Assembly: GCF_007859755.1 (NCBI RefSeq)
Contig: NZ_SJPF01000001.1
Location: 496,001 to 560,000 of the forward strand
Origin: Blastopirellula retiformator
GTDB taxonomy: Bacteria; Planctomycetota; Planctomycetia; Pirellulales; Pirellulaceae
Length of the DNA stretch: 64,000 nucleotides
Direction of reading: 5' to 3'
The position numbers were made by a program, and so were the translations under genes. This document shows, piece after piece, positions 26,319 through 35,288 of the stretch; within the stretch, counting starts at the first letter, position 1, and each line of letters starts with the position of its first letter. Under the pieces are notes generated by a model. That model worked only from the letters and a program-made list of their open reading frames with translations, had not been told where the DNA came from and did no database searches.

Positions 26319-28340
26319 TCAAGCATGTACCTGCTGCGCTAAGTGATCTGCAAGTCGGAGCGCTAGTGCGCCGAGCGTTAGCGACGGATTGGCGCACGGA
26401 ATCGCCGGAAACACGGAGTTATCGCAGGCGTAAATGTTCTCGTAGGCCTCAAACTTCAGGTCCGTGTTCACAACACCGGTTCCGTCGTCGCTCATGCGTA
26501 GCGTACCTCCCGCATGATGCGGCGTGCCCTGGTTGCCGTTTCCGAGGCCGGAATCCGGATCAACTCCCGGCACGCGGAAGAAATCGAGCAGGCGATTGCG
26601 AAGTTGCTTGCACTCGTCGAAATACTGTTCGCCTGCTGGATTCCGAGCAACTTTGACAGCCAATCGCTGATCAGCGCTCTGAATTTGAACCCAGTTGGCG
26701 TCGTTGAGATCGCTGGCAAAGATGAACGTAAATTTGATCTCCGATTGAGCGTTGCTGCTTAGACGTTGGCGTCGGACGTCGTCGTCCGAGTGCCGCAGGT
26801 CCCAAAACCAGCCATTTAGAAGAATCTCCACGTTGAACGAATGCGACTGGCTATCCGCCTGCTTGTGCTGCATAAGAACCTTCGCGTGCAGATTTGGATC
26901 GCCAAATGGATGAGGGGCGCCATTGGGAAGATGACTTGGAATGTTGTACCCGAAGTCCTCGCCCCCATGCGAGAAGTAGGCGGGATGGTCAGTCAGTCCC
27001 CGGCCGATTTTTCCATTCGGGTCGTTCAAGTTGCTCTGCAGCGCGAGCCGCGGGCTCTCTAACGAGCCGGCGCTTAGCACGATGCGATCGGCCGTATAGC
27101 GGCGCCGACGATTCCCAGCCAGGTCCTGACAAATGACGGCCTTCGCGCGACCGTTCTCCGTTTCGATTTCCGTGACCAAGTGGTTTAGATTGACCGTCAG
27201 ATTGTCTCGACCGGCTTTTCCTTCGAACGCCAGCGAGTCGAGGAGCAAGTCGGCTGACGAAAAGACGCCTGTGGGCGTCTCCAGCACGTCGTCAAGCTGG
27301 TTGTCTGGTTTCAGGTTCGGCTGATGACGGGATCGAGGAAGGTCTTTGCACAGAAAATCCGGGAAATTGCCGCTCAAGTCGTCAAGCAATTGATTCTGAA
27401 ACTCTCCCATCGATTGCCGCTTGCGCATCAATCGCTCCGCCTGATCATAACCGTTGTGGGTGAGGTAATTGCGAATGACCGAAGGCCAAGAGGATAGTTC
27501 CCAGTCGCGCATCCGCGGGATGAGTCCTGACCAAAAGACGGAACGTCCGCCCAGACTCATTTGCACGCCGCCCAAGAGTTCTGATCCGTCCTTGTTTTCG
27601 AAATTGTTCACTTGGTGCTTGCCCGGCAGGCTCACCCAGTCGCCGGGCAGATTGTTGATATGCGACGGATATGCGACGCCTCCGGCGTCCAACACCAGCG
27701 TCTTGACTCCTTTATCGGAAAGGGCGTCGGCGAGAATCCCGCCTCCCATGCCAGACCCTATGATGATGACTTCGTAATGAATCTCTTCGTTCGTGTTGCC
27801 GACTACTGGGTACTCTCGACCTTGGGCTGCCTCTGAGACAAAGTTATCGTAGGGTATTCGGAAGCGCGTTTCGGTTGACGAAAAGGTGACATCCTCTTCC
27901 ATAAAATGATGATTGTTGTCAGGGTCTAGAGACTTGTTATTCTCGACCATCCAATGGTCGCCATCGAGCAGGAACTTCATGACGATGCCACGGGGGAAAG
28001 CCGACTTGGGCAATTCGAAGTGCCACGCACCATACCGGTACAGGCCCAGCAGGTCGCGCGCCCAACCCGCCTCAGCCGTGCGTATTGTGACGCGGTGATT
28101 CGGGCGCCAACGATCTGTATGAAAATGCAACCAGAACGTGGGTCCTAGTGCAGGTGACGTTCGAGACGTTGTGACGAACGCCGCCTCGTTGGCCAGATAG
28201 GCAAGGCGAGCGGATTCCGCAAAGGCTGGATTGCCCTTCGGGGGCAACGCGGCTTCCGACGCGATCTTGGAAGCTTCTTGAAGGTCCAAGGGGCCCTGAA
28301 GATTCTCGGGCATACCGCTGTGATATGGGTATAAGGCCAT
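26319..28340 (-). CDS. GMC-family oxidoreductase with extra N-terminal beta domain
   Basis: 673 residues; GAGG stands 8 bp upstream of the ATG. After about 190 N-terminal residues comes the FAD-binding Rossmann motif VIIIGSGMGGGILADALSDKG, the GGRSVFWSGLIPR region, LSAGSLESPRLALQS, and the C-terminal active-site segment TPHHAGGTLRMSDDG, where His-His matches the catalytic histidine of glucose-methanol-choline oxidoreductases, then NPSLTLGALALRLADHL. Such flavoenzymes oxidise alcohol groups of sugars, sterols or lipids. The N-terminal part (about 70-150, with LYRYGAWHFELP and KFLLDGDHWMVENN) resembles an isoamylase/CBM48-like beta sandwich, an unusual attachment (inference). No secretion signal is seen. 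Base composition is lower in GC than the surroundings, suggesting transfer. Confidence 0.88.
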   Translation of the reverse strand: MALYPYHSGMPENLQGPLDLQEASKIASEAALPPKGNPAFAESARLAYLANEAAFVTTSRTSPALGPTFWLHFHTDRWRPNHRVTIRTAEAGWARDLLGLYRYGAWHFELPKSAFPRGIVMKFLLDGDHWMVENNKSLDPDNNHHFMEEDVTFSSTETRFRIPYDNFVSEAAQGREYPVVGNTNEEIHYEVIIIGSGMGGGILADALSDKGVKTLVLDAGGVAYPSHINNLPGDWVSLPGKHQVNNFENKDGSELLGGVQMSLGGRSVFWSGLIPRMRDWELSSWPSVIRNYLTHNGYDQAERLMRKRQSMGEFQNQLLDDLSGNFPDFLCKDLPRSRHQPNLKPDNQLDDVLETPTGVFSSADLLLDSLAFEGKAGRDNLTVNLNHLVTEIETENGRAKAVICQDLAGNRRRRYTADRIVLSAGSLESPRLALQSNLNDPNGKIGRGLTDHPAYFSHGGEDFGYNIPSHLPNGAPHPFGDPNLHAKVLMQHKQADSQSHSFNVEILLNGWFWDLRHSDDDVRRQRLSSNAQSEIKFTFIFASDLNDANWVQIQSADQRLAVKVARNPAGEQYFDECKQLRNRLLDFFRVPGVDPDSGLGNGNQGTPHHAGGTLRMSDDGTGVVNTDLKFEAYENIYACDNSVFPAIPCANPSLTLGALALRLADHLAQQVHA

Positions 28341-28614
28341 TTGCTACCTCGCGACGGATTCATTGCAGGCTGATACGATTTCTGATCTTGTCTGGGGAAG
28401 TTTCCCTCACTGGCGAGATTATCAGACAGTTGAACGGCTCAGCCAACTCCCCTCTTCGAAAACGACCGACGCGTGAGGTCTTTGGGCCCTGAAGTTCGAA
28501 GAGGGTTTCCACTGCTCCGAGCGCCGCAACAGAATCTGGATTGCCCCACTTCCGCTGAAACAAATCACAACGAGTTCCGCCAATCCCAAAAGAGAGTATT
28601 GTTACGAAGAGGTT
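28341..28614. other. Short gap between the GMC gene and the IS256-type element
   Basis: A 67-residue minus-strand ORF (28360-28563) is visible but lacks features. The region should hold the promoter of the GMC oxidoreductase gene. The left boundary of the IS256-type element is at 28615. Confidence 0.4.
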
Positions 28615-30044
28615 GAGCTATTGTCAAATGTCGTGTTCTTGAATGATTGAAAAAAGCGGCGCATCCTGTTGATGTCATCACACTTCGAACGGCCCAACGC
28701 GGGCACAAGGATACGCCATGATCAAGATTAAGACCGACGACCAAGCCACGCCAGTAGGCGAACAAGATAATTCCGCAACGATTTCTCTTGCGGCTTTTTC
28801 GGACCAGAAGAGTCCGCTCGATGAGCTTGTCCGGGAAGGAGCCAGACGCATGCTGCAGGCGGCGATCGACGCCTTCGTGGCTCAGCACCAGGATCGACGC
28901 GATGAGCAAGGGAGGCGATTGGTGATCAAGAACGGCAGCCTGCCGCAGCGTGAGATTTTGACGGGTGCAGGTGCAATTCCGGTCACGCAAGGACGCGTTC
29001 GTGACAACACGACCGATCCCCAGCAGCGAGTCTCATTCACGCCGAGCGTGCTGCCAACTTACTTGCGGAAGACGGCGGCGATCGAAGAATTGATTCCGTG
29101 GCTCTATCTCAAAGGGGTTTCGACCGGTGACTTCGGTGAAGCGTTGCAGTCGCTGGTTGGCGAGAAGGCCGCAGGCCTCAGCGCCAACGTCGTCGTTCGG
29201 TTGAAAGAGCAATGGGGCGCAGAATATGACGAGTGGAGCAAGCGTGATTTATCGGACAAGCACTACGTTTACGTCTGGGCCGACGGCATTCACGCCAAGG
29301 TGCGGTTGGAAGACGACGCCAACAAAAAACAGTGCCTGCTGGTGCTGATGGGAGCGACCGCCGATGGCCAAAAAGAATTGATCGCGGTGCTCGATGGCTA
29401 TCGCGAGAGCGAACAGAGCTGGCATGAACTGCTGATTGACTTGAAGCAACGCGGCCTGGCGATGGCTCCGAAGATCGCGGTCGGCGACGGCGCGCTCGGC
29501 TTTTGGGCGGCGCTGCGGAAAGTCTTTCCCGAAACGCAAGAGCAACGCTGCTGGGTTCACAAGACGGCGAACGTGTTGAACAAGTTGCCGAAGAGCGTGC
29601 AGCCGAAAGCGAAAGCCGACTTACACGAAATCTGGCAGGCGGAAACGAAGCAAACTGCGGAGAAGTCGTTCGACGAGTTCCTGGAAAAATACAAGGCGAA
29701 GTATTCCGCGGCTTGCGAGTGCCTGCGGAAAGATCGCGACGTGCTGCTGACGTTCTACGACTTCCCGGCCGAACACTGGGGCCACCTGCGAACAACCAAC
29801 CCCATTGAATCAACGTTCGCCACGATTCGCCTACGTCATCGCCGCACGAAAGGCAACGGAACCCGGCGAGCAAGCCTAACGATGATGTTCAAGCTGGCCC
29901 AATCGGCCGCGAAGAAATGGAGGCGATTGAACTGCTGCGAAAAGCTCTCCCTCGTACTGGAAGGACGTTCCTTCCAAGACGGAATCCTGCAGGGTAAGGC
30001 CGCCTAGTTCAATCATTCAAGAACACGACATTTGACAATAGCTC
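28615..30044 (+). mobile_element. IS256-family insertion sequence, apparently intact
   Basis: Perfect 37-bp terminal inverted repeats: 28615-28651 (starting GAGCTATTGTCAAATGTCGT) and 30008-30044 on the other strand. The 1430-bp element holds one full-length transposase gene. No 8-bp target duplication is seen (left AAGAGGTT, right CGCCAGCC), so the flanks were probably joined by recombination after insertion. The right repeat supplies the last codons and stop of the interrupted neighbour gene. Confidence 0.93.
28718..30007 (+). CDS. IS256-family (mutator-type) transposase
   Basis: 429 residues, full length for the family. The catalytic DDE core is recognisable: Asp in YVWADGIHAKVRL, Asp in PKIAVGDGALGFWAAL, and Glu in the C-terminal TTNPIESTFATIRLRHRRTKG, with the CWVHKTANVLNKLP helix between. 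It catalyses cut/copy-type transposition of its element, acting on the 37-bp terminal repeats. The ORF is intact and its stop lies at the edge of the right repeat, so the element may still be active. It was probably acquired recently, given the identical repeats. Confidence 0.95.
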   Translation: MIKIKTDDQATPVGEQDNSATISLAAFSDQKSPLDELVREGARRMLQAAIDAFVAQHQDRRDEQGRRLVIKNGSLPQREILTGAGAIPVTQGRVRDNTTDPQQRVSFTPSVLPTYLRKTAAIEELIPWLYLKGVSTGDFGEALQSLVGEKAAGLSANVVVRLKEQWGAEYDEWSKRDLSDKHYVYVWADGIHAKVRLEDDANKKQCLLVLMGATADGQKELIAVLDGYRESEQSWHELLIDLKQRGLAMAPKIAVGDGALGFWAALRKVFPETQEQRCWVHKTANVLNKLPKSVQPKAKADLHEIWQAETKQTAEKSFDEFLEKYKAKYSAACECLRKDRDVLLTFYDFPAEHWGHLRTTNPIESTFATIRLRHRRTKGNGTRRASLTMMFKLAQSAAKKWRRLNCCEKLSLVLEGRSFQDGILQGKAA

Positions 30045-31079
30045 CGCCAGCCAGGCAGAGAAGGGGGAGGGGAATTCGATGTCGATTTTCGTCGGCATCT
30101 CGAATTTCGCTTCCGCCGGTATCGGGCCAATGTGGAAGCCTGGCGCCATTCGAACGCCAAGCTCGCAGGCGACGCTCACGTTTTCTCCTGACTCGGTCGT
30201 AATAACGCGCACGCCCCACTCGATCGGATTTTCTTCGGTCGGGCTTTGTGCGGAGACCAGCGCCGTGATTTTCGACTCGGAATCGTCGGTGTTCAGCGCA
30301 GGCTTGCTGTCCGAGGTTTCTTCGTTGATCATGCGCGGCTTGCCCTGGTAGAACCAGACATATCCATGATCAATGTGGCGGGGGCTGGCATTATCGGGAT
30401 CGAGGTATTTCGGCAATAGCTCGCCGATTTCCGACATGCGGTCTTTGCGTTTCGTCTGGGCTGGCGCCGCCTCCCACTCGGGCTTTATTTTCTCCTTCCA
30501 AGCGGCGCTAAACTCCTCATCGGTTCCCTGAAAGGCTCGTTTGGCGGTCGAGTAATAGTCGCCACCTTCCTCCCAGAGCGCCATTTCAAGGTGGTATCGC
30601 TCGAACGCTAGTTTTTCAAACTCGGCAACCTCGGCAAGGCGTTTGCGATTGAGGTCGGTGTTGTAGTGCTCGTTGATGAATTCGATCACGCGAGAGATCG
30701 ACTGCGGGGAAAGTCGGCGGTCGCTGATCGAATTAGGCGGCCGCACGTCGGCGAGGTTCAGCAAGCGAATGCAGATTCCGTCCAGTACTCCCTCTTGAAC
30801 GAAATGTTCGCCGCTTCGCGCGGTTGCCATTAAACGCCTGAAGAGAATCTGCAAGGCTCGGTTAGCGATCGTATCGCGGTACAGCGATTCGAGAGAAATG
30901 TCATCTCGGCCTGCAATGTCGCGCAATCGGCGATCGAAAGTCGATTTTTCCGCATAGAAGCCAAGTGAGTGGAAAGGTCCAAGTCCTTGAATCTTTTGAA
31001 CTTTGCGCGGCTCCGCCAGAGTAATCAAACCTGATTGATTGGGGCGACGAAACGCACCAAAACCTAGGTCCAGTTCCAA
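30009..31079 (-). pseudogene. Chimeric gene: AraC-regulator fragment joined to a DsbD-like segment, 3' end cut by IS256
   Basis: 356-codon frame made of unlike parts. Residues about 30-153 match the second half of AraC-type regulators: an effector-domain tail (FHSLGFYAEKSTFDRRL) and the first helices of the HTH (LSPQSISRVIEFINEHYNTD, RKRLAEVAE). The HTH breaks off there. Residues about 154-345 are unrelated, with a charged linker and then VRMAPGFHIGPIPAEA and MPTKIDIEFP, which resemble the N-terminal domain of DsbD-like proteins (tentative). The last nine codons are the IS256 inverted repeat. The N-terminal start of a real AraC protein is missing too. It is probably a recombination product, not a functional regulator. 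Confidence 0.65.
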
Positions 31080-31207
31080 CGGCTGTAGAAAAAACTGGAA
31101 AACAATTGCGAATGGCCACGAATTCGATAAAGTAAGAGGGCTTCCCGTTATTCCATTCTTGCGGGTATGTTTCGCCTCATCCCTTGTAGCTGTTCCGAAA
31201 GCTCCCC

Positions 31208-32113
31208 ATGTCTCATTCGAATCTCCGACCGCGCGTAGGGTTTACGCTGGTCGAACTGTTGGTGGTAATCGCCATCATCGGCGTCTTGATCGCCTTGTTG
31301 CTACCCGCCGTTCAGCAGGCCCGCGAAGCGGCTCGCCGGACGCAGTGCCTGAACAACCTCAAGCAGGTGGGACTGTCGCTGCACAACTTCCACGACACGT
31401 ACGGCGAATTTCCGCCGAGTCGCGTCGCGTATGGTTACCTCGGCTGGTCGGCGATGCTACTGCCATTCATGGAGCAGAACAATCTCTATGATTCGCTCAC
31501 TCTGACCACCAACTACGCTGGCCAAGCGGCGGCGGCTCAACAAACGGCGATCCCTGGCTACGTTTGCCCCAGCCGGCATAGCGTTGGCGATTTAACGACG
31601 ACGCTGGAAACGATCAATGGGACCAACGCCAATGACAAGGGCGCCGTTTGGGATTACGCGTCGTGCGATGGCGACTCAGGAGACGACTCGCGATTGCGGC
31701 GGACAACTTCGACCGGCATGTTGATCATCGCTGACGGGAACGCCAGCAATTATAAGTCGCTGACGAACATGGCGGCGGTCACCGATGGTCTGACCAACAC
31801 GATCGCCATCGGCGAAAAGCATATTCGCCAGACGAATCTGTTGAGCGAAACGGCCGGCGGCGACGGGCCGGTTCTCAGCGGTTGGGCTTACACGACGATG
31901 CGGGCGGCCGGGCCAGGCTATCCGTTGGCGAAAGGTCCCCAGGATACGGTCTCTGGCGTCGAAAAGCTGGTCTTTGGCAGCTTTCATCCGGGCGTGACGA
32001 ACTTTGTGTTGGGAGACGCCAGCGTTCGCTCGATTGCGAACAACATCGACACCACCAACCTCGGCTATCTTGCCAATCGCAAGGATGGCGAGGTGATCAG
32101 CGTCGATTTCTAA
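31208..32113 (+). CDS. DUF1559 protein with prepilin-type N-terminus
   Basis: 301 residues. After a short basic leader comes [20 protein letters not shown], a class III (type IV pilin-like) signal and membrane helix with the cleavage point after Gly and Glu at +5; [20 protein letters not shown] follows, the start of DUF1559. Near the C-terminus FHPGVTNFVLGDASVRSI is the H-X9-DG-like motif of this planctomycete family. These are numerous pseudopilin-like surface proteins of unknown role. It is followed 45 bp later by a small lipoprotein gene, a pairing common in Planctomycetes, and a strong terminator ends the pair. Confidence 0.93.
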   Translation: MSHSNLRPRVGFTLVELLVVIAIIGVLIALLLPAVQQAREAARRTQCLNNLKQVGLSLHNFHDTYGEFPPSRVAYGYLGWSAMLLPFMEQNNLYDSLTLTTNYAGQAAAAQQTAIPGYVCPSRHSVGDLTTTLETINGTNANDKGAVWDYASCDGDSGDDSRLRRTTSTGMLIIADGNASNYKSLTNMAAVTDGLTNTIAIGEKHIRQTNLLSETAGGDGPVLSGWAYTTMRAAGPGYPLAKGPQDTVSGVEKLVFGSFHPGVTNFVLGDASVRSIANNIDTTNLGYLANRKDGEVISVDF

Positions 32114-32158
32114 TCGCTTGCCAGGCAAAGCGAGCGCCTTGGGAGCTTAGCGTTTAGC

Positions 32159-32575
32159 ATGAAACGTTCGAACTTTACCGGCTGTCTGTATCTACTGACG
32201 GCCGTTACGCTTGCGATTGGGTGCGCAGCCGAATCGAAAACGCATCCCGTGAATGGCAAAGTCCAGCTGTCGGACGGAACGCCGGTGCAGCGCGGCATCG
32301 TCGAGTTTCGTACCATCGGCGAAGATGGCGCCACGATCAACGCCCATGGCAAGATCGAGCCGGACGGCACGTTCCAGCTGACGACGTTTGAAGAGCTGGA
32401 TGGCGCCGTGCTGGGGGAGCACCAAGTGATTGTCCTCAATCCGGCGACCACCGATGGCGGGCCGGTCGTGCGAGCGCCTTATCCTGATAGGTATCGAAGG
32501 TACGAATCGTCGGACCTGAAGGTGACGGTTGAGCCGGGGCCAAATGATATCGTCGTCGAGCTGAGCCGGAAGTAG
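32159..32575 (+). CDS. Small lipoprotein of the DUF1559-associated type
   Basis: 138 residues. Basic N-terminus, a hydrophobic stretch and a lipobox-like LAIGC at about residue 21 predict a lipoprotein. The mature part, VNGKVQLSDGTPVQRGIVEF to the end, looks like a transthyretin/carboxypeptidase-regulatory-like beta sandwich. It follows the DUF1559 gene by 45 bp on the same strand and is probably co-transcribed. The function is unknown; a structural or adhesive surface role is a guess from the fold. Confidence 0.85.
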   Translation: MKRSNFTGCLYLLTAVTLAIGCAAESKTHPVNGKVQLSDGTPVQRGIVEFRTIGEDGATINAHGKIEPDGTFQLTTFEELDGAVLGEHQVIVLNPATTDGGPVVRAPYPDRYRRYESSDLKVTVEPGPNDIVVELSRK

Positions 32576-32599
32576 CCGCCAGCACTATTCGAAACGAAC

Positions 32600-32626
32600 A
32601 AGGGACCGCTATCGAAGCGGTCCCTT
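32600..32626. terminator. Bidirectional intrinsic terminator
   Basis: A perfect 11-bp stem (AAGGGACCGCT / AGCGGTCCCTT) with loop ATCGA, followed by TGCGTTTCTTG on the plus strand. It sits between the lipoprotein gene and the convergent aldehyde dehydrogenase gene and can serve both. Confidence 0.75.
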
Positions 32627-32646
32627 TGCGTTTCTTGTTCGCTCAA

Positions 32647-34233
32647 CTACGAGGCGACGTCGTCGGTCGTCCAAGTTCCATCGATCAACCGCCACGTCTT
32701 GCCGGTCGGGTTCTTGTCCTGCAGTTCGACCGGCAGGCGAGCCGGACGGACGTTGTCGTAGCACTGCAGCATACCGAAGCGGACCAGCGCCGCCGGAATG
32801 CCGACCGCAGTGAACGCAGGATGGCCAGTCGCCGGGAAGGGGCCGCCGTGGTTCATCGCCGGGCTCACAGCGACGCCGGTCGGCATCTTGTCGTTCAACA
32901 GGCGACCCACTTTGACGCGCAGGTGCGGTTCCAATTCGGCGTAGGCGGCGTCGTCAGAACCTTGCGTATCGCTGTAGACGCAGCCGGTCAGGTTGCCTTC
33001 CAGCGAGTCGATGACCGCGATCGCTTCGCCCAGGTCCTTGGCGACGACGATCAGCGAGGCGTTGCCGAACGCTTCGGTCTGGAACAGCTCGGGCTCGGTC
33101 AGGAATTTGCCGGCGTCCACTTTCAGCAGCGTGTTGGCGTGGCTGTAGCCGGTACCGGCGCCAGCGTCACCGCCGGCAAGTTGTTGTGCGCCCGCTTCTT
33201 TCAGCGTCTGCAGGGCGACAGTCAGGCCGGTTTCGACGTTCTTGGACAACAGCGTGCCGACCGGAGCAGCGCTAAACTTGGCGGCCGAATCGGCGATAAA
33301 CTTCTGGGTTTCTTCGTTGTCGATCACCAACACCAGGCCAGGGTTTGTACAGAACTGACCGGCGCCCATCAGGCAACTGCCGCTGAACTCGTCAGCCAGT
33401 TTGTCGCCCCGTTCTTTCAAGGCGCCGGGCATGATCACAACTGGATTGACGCTCGACAGTTCCAAGTAGATCGGCTTGCCATGCTTATCGGCCGCTTCCT
33501 TAAGGACCAGGCCGGCGCGGCGACTGCCGGTGTAAGCGGTGGCGCCGATCCGCGGATCGGAAACAAGTTTCACGCCGTCGTCATAGCTGCAGTGGAAGAA
33601 GAGCTGCACGGTGGCGGGGGGCAGATCGGTTTCTTCAACGGCTTGGAAGGCGAGCTTCGCCATCAACTGCGTCGTGCCGGGGCAGGAGGGATTCGCTTTG
33701 GCGATTACCGCATTGCCGGCCGCAATCGCTGCGGCAAAGTCGCCGCCGCTGGCGCTGCCAAAGGCGAACGGAAAGTTGTTGGGGCCGAAGACGCAGACCG
33801 GGCCCAGCGAGCCAGAGTAAGCGCGGATGTTGGTCTTGGTGTCGATGGTCGCCTGTTTCCAGGAACGCTCGATCGCGGCGGCGGCGGCGGCGCGCAGCTG
33901 ATTGGAGGTCCGCGGAAGTTCCACGTCTTTTAGCCGTGGGCTGATCGGCAGGCCGCTTTCGGCGTTGGCGATTTCGCACAGAGCGTCGGCGTTGGCTTCG
34001 ATCAACTCGGCGAAGCGGACCAGAAACGCGGCGATTTTCTCAGGCGGCAGTTGTGCCAGGGCGGTCGATGCTTCAGCGGCGGCCGAAAGAGCGGCGTCGA
34101 CGTCGCTCCAATTGCTGACCGGGTAGTGGGGCGCCAGCGGTTGTTTGGTGGCGGGGTTATCGGCTTGAAAGGTATCGCTGGAGTCGGCCGCTTTCCACTG
34201 GCCGGCGATCAAGACGGGCTGAATATCAGACAT
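32647..34233 (-). CDS. Aldehyde dehydrogenase, alpha-ketoglutaric semialdehyde dehydrogenase type
   Basis: 528 residues. The ALDH core motifs are visible: VFGPNNFPFAFG, the cofactor loop YTGSRRAGLVLKEAA, catalytic Glu in PIYLELSSVNPVV and the nucleophile Cys in GAGQFCTNPG. The C-terminal half (MNHGGPFPATGHPAFTAVG) and the length match the subgroup that oxidises 2,5-dioxopentanoate to 2-oxoglutarate. An FAH-family gene lies upstream on the same strand, 200 bp away; together they could form the last two steps of oxidative pentose or uronate degradation (2-keto-3-deoxy sugar acid to 2-oxoglutarate). Cytoplasmic, NAD(P)-dependent. Substrate assignment is inference from subfamily likeness and context. 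Confidence 0.85.
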   Translation of the reverse strand: MSDIQPVLIAGQWKAADSSDTFQADNPATKQPLAPHYPVSNWSDVDAALSAAAEASTALAQLPPEKIAAFLVRFAELIEANADALCEIANAESGLPISPRLKDVELPRTSNQLRAAAAAAIERSWKQATIDTKTNIRAYSGSLGPVCVFGPNNFPFAFGSASGGDFAAAIAAGNAVIAKANPSCPGTTQLMAKLAFQAVEETDLPPATVQLFFHCSYDDGVKLVSDPRIGATAYTGSRRAGLVLKEAADKHGKPIYLELSSVNPVVIMPGALKERGDKLADEFSGSCLMGAGQFCTNPGLVLVIDNEETQKFIADSAAKFSAAPVGTLLSKNVETGLTVALQTLKEAGAQQLAGGDAGAGTGYSHANTLLKVDAGKFLTEPELFQTEAFGNASLIVVAKDLGEAIAVIDSLEGNLTGCVYSDTQGSDDAAYAELEPHLRVKVGRLLNDKMPTGVAVSPAMNHGGPFPATGHPAFTAVGIPAALVRFGMLQCYDNVRPARLPVELQDKNPTGKTWRLIDGTWTTDDVAS

Positions 34234-34433
34234 AAGCTAAAGCTCTGGGTGTTAGTGGGGGTAATCGTGGTTGGGGCCGCCGCAAGCGAAACCGTTCAGC
34301 TTAACTCTTTCGCGCTGGTGCGACTGCGGCGCCATTGGCGATCGCCGGCGATTTCGCCGTAAGTAATTATCGACGAAATCTCGACGATCTACGGTTTGGG
34401 TTGTGAACGCCGAACAAGCGAGCTCAGGGCAGG

Positions 34434-35288
34434 TTATCCCTGCACGATCGGGTTGCGGAGCGTTCCGATGCCGGCGATCGTGATCTCGACGATGTCGCCT
34501 GGCAGCAGCGTGAACTCGCTGTCGGGAATAATCCCGGTGCCGGTCAACAGGATGGCGCCCTGCGGGAAGCTGTTGTCACGGCCAAGGTACCCGATCAGAT
34601 CTTCAAACGAACGGGCCATCTCGCCGACGTTGGTCGATCCGGTGAATGCGGCTTGGCCGCCGCGGCGAACCGTCAGGTCGATCGCGATGTCGGACAGCTT
34701 TGCAAACTCGTCGTCGAAACTCTCTCGCAGCACCACGCAAGGGCCGAGTCCGCAACATTGGTCGTAGACTTTCGCCTGCGGCAAGTAAAGCGGGTTGTCT
34801 CCTTCGATGTCGCGGCTGCTCATGTCGTTACCGACGACATAGCCGACCAACTGAAGTTGGGAGTTGAGCACCAGGCCGAGTTCCGGCTCGGGGACGTTCC
34901 ACTTCGAGTCTTCGCGGATTCGCAGGGGGTGTTCCGGGCCGCTAACGCGATGGGGCGTCGCTTTCATGAACAGCTCGGGCCGGGGGGAAACGTAGACCCG
35001 GTCGTAGCAGTCGGCGGCGGCCTCCGATTCTTCCATCCGAGCCGCTTTGCTGCGGGTGTAGGTGACCCCGGCCGCCCAGACTTCCTGCTGGTCGATCGGG
35101 GGGAGCAGCGTCACGCTGTTCAGCGGGATCGCTTCGCAGTCGGTCGAAATGTGGGTACGGGCGACTTCGACCGGGTCGGTCATTTCCAACAGCGGAAAAA
35201 GTGACAGCGTGAGGGGACGAATCACGTCGCCTTCCCACAGGCCCGTCCTCGGCGTATTCGCCGCGTCGAGATATTTGACGATTTTCAT
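34434..35288 (-). CDS. FAH-family protein, probable 2-keto-3-deoxy sugar acid dehydratase
   Basis: 284 residues from the ATG at 35288 (MKIVKYLD); an in-frame start 7 codons earlier is less likely. The fumarylacetoacetate-hydrolase fold shows the metal-binding acidic residues in [11 protein letters not shown] and [25 protein letters not shown], and the C-terminal [19 protein letters not shown]. The wording of the metal site and the length agree with dehydratases of 2-keto-3-deoxy-L-arabinonate/D-xylonate type more than with true fumarylacetoacetases. The neighbour aldehyde dehydrogenase would use its product. A different acylpyruvate hydrolase function cannot be excluded by sequence alone. Confidence 0.8.
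   Translation of the reverse strand: MKIVKYLDAANTPRTGLWEGDVIRPLTLSLFPLLEMTDPVEVARTHISTDCEAIPLNSVTLLPPIDQQEVWAAGVTYTRSKAARMEESEAAADCYDRVYVSPRPELFMKATPHRVSGPEHPLRIREDSKWNVPEPELGLVLNSQLQLVGYVVGNDMSSRDIEGDNPLYLPQAKVYDQCCGLGPCVVLRESFDDEFAKLSDIAIDLTVRRGGQAAFTGSTNVGEMARSFEDLIGYLGRDNSFPQGAILLTGTGIIPDSEFTLLPGDIVEITIAGIGTLRNPIVQG

Noticed and set aside
28360-28563. 67-codon ORF upstream of the GMC gene
   Set aside because: No ribosome binding site, motif or codon bias; it lies where the promoter should be.
32626-33933. 435-codon plus-strand ORF opposite the aldehyde dehydrogenase
   Set aside because: It runs antisense to clear ALDH catalytic motifs and starts in the terminator region.
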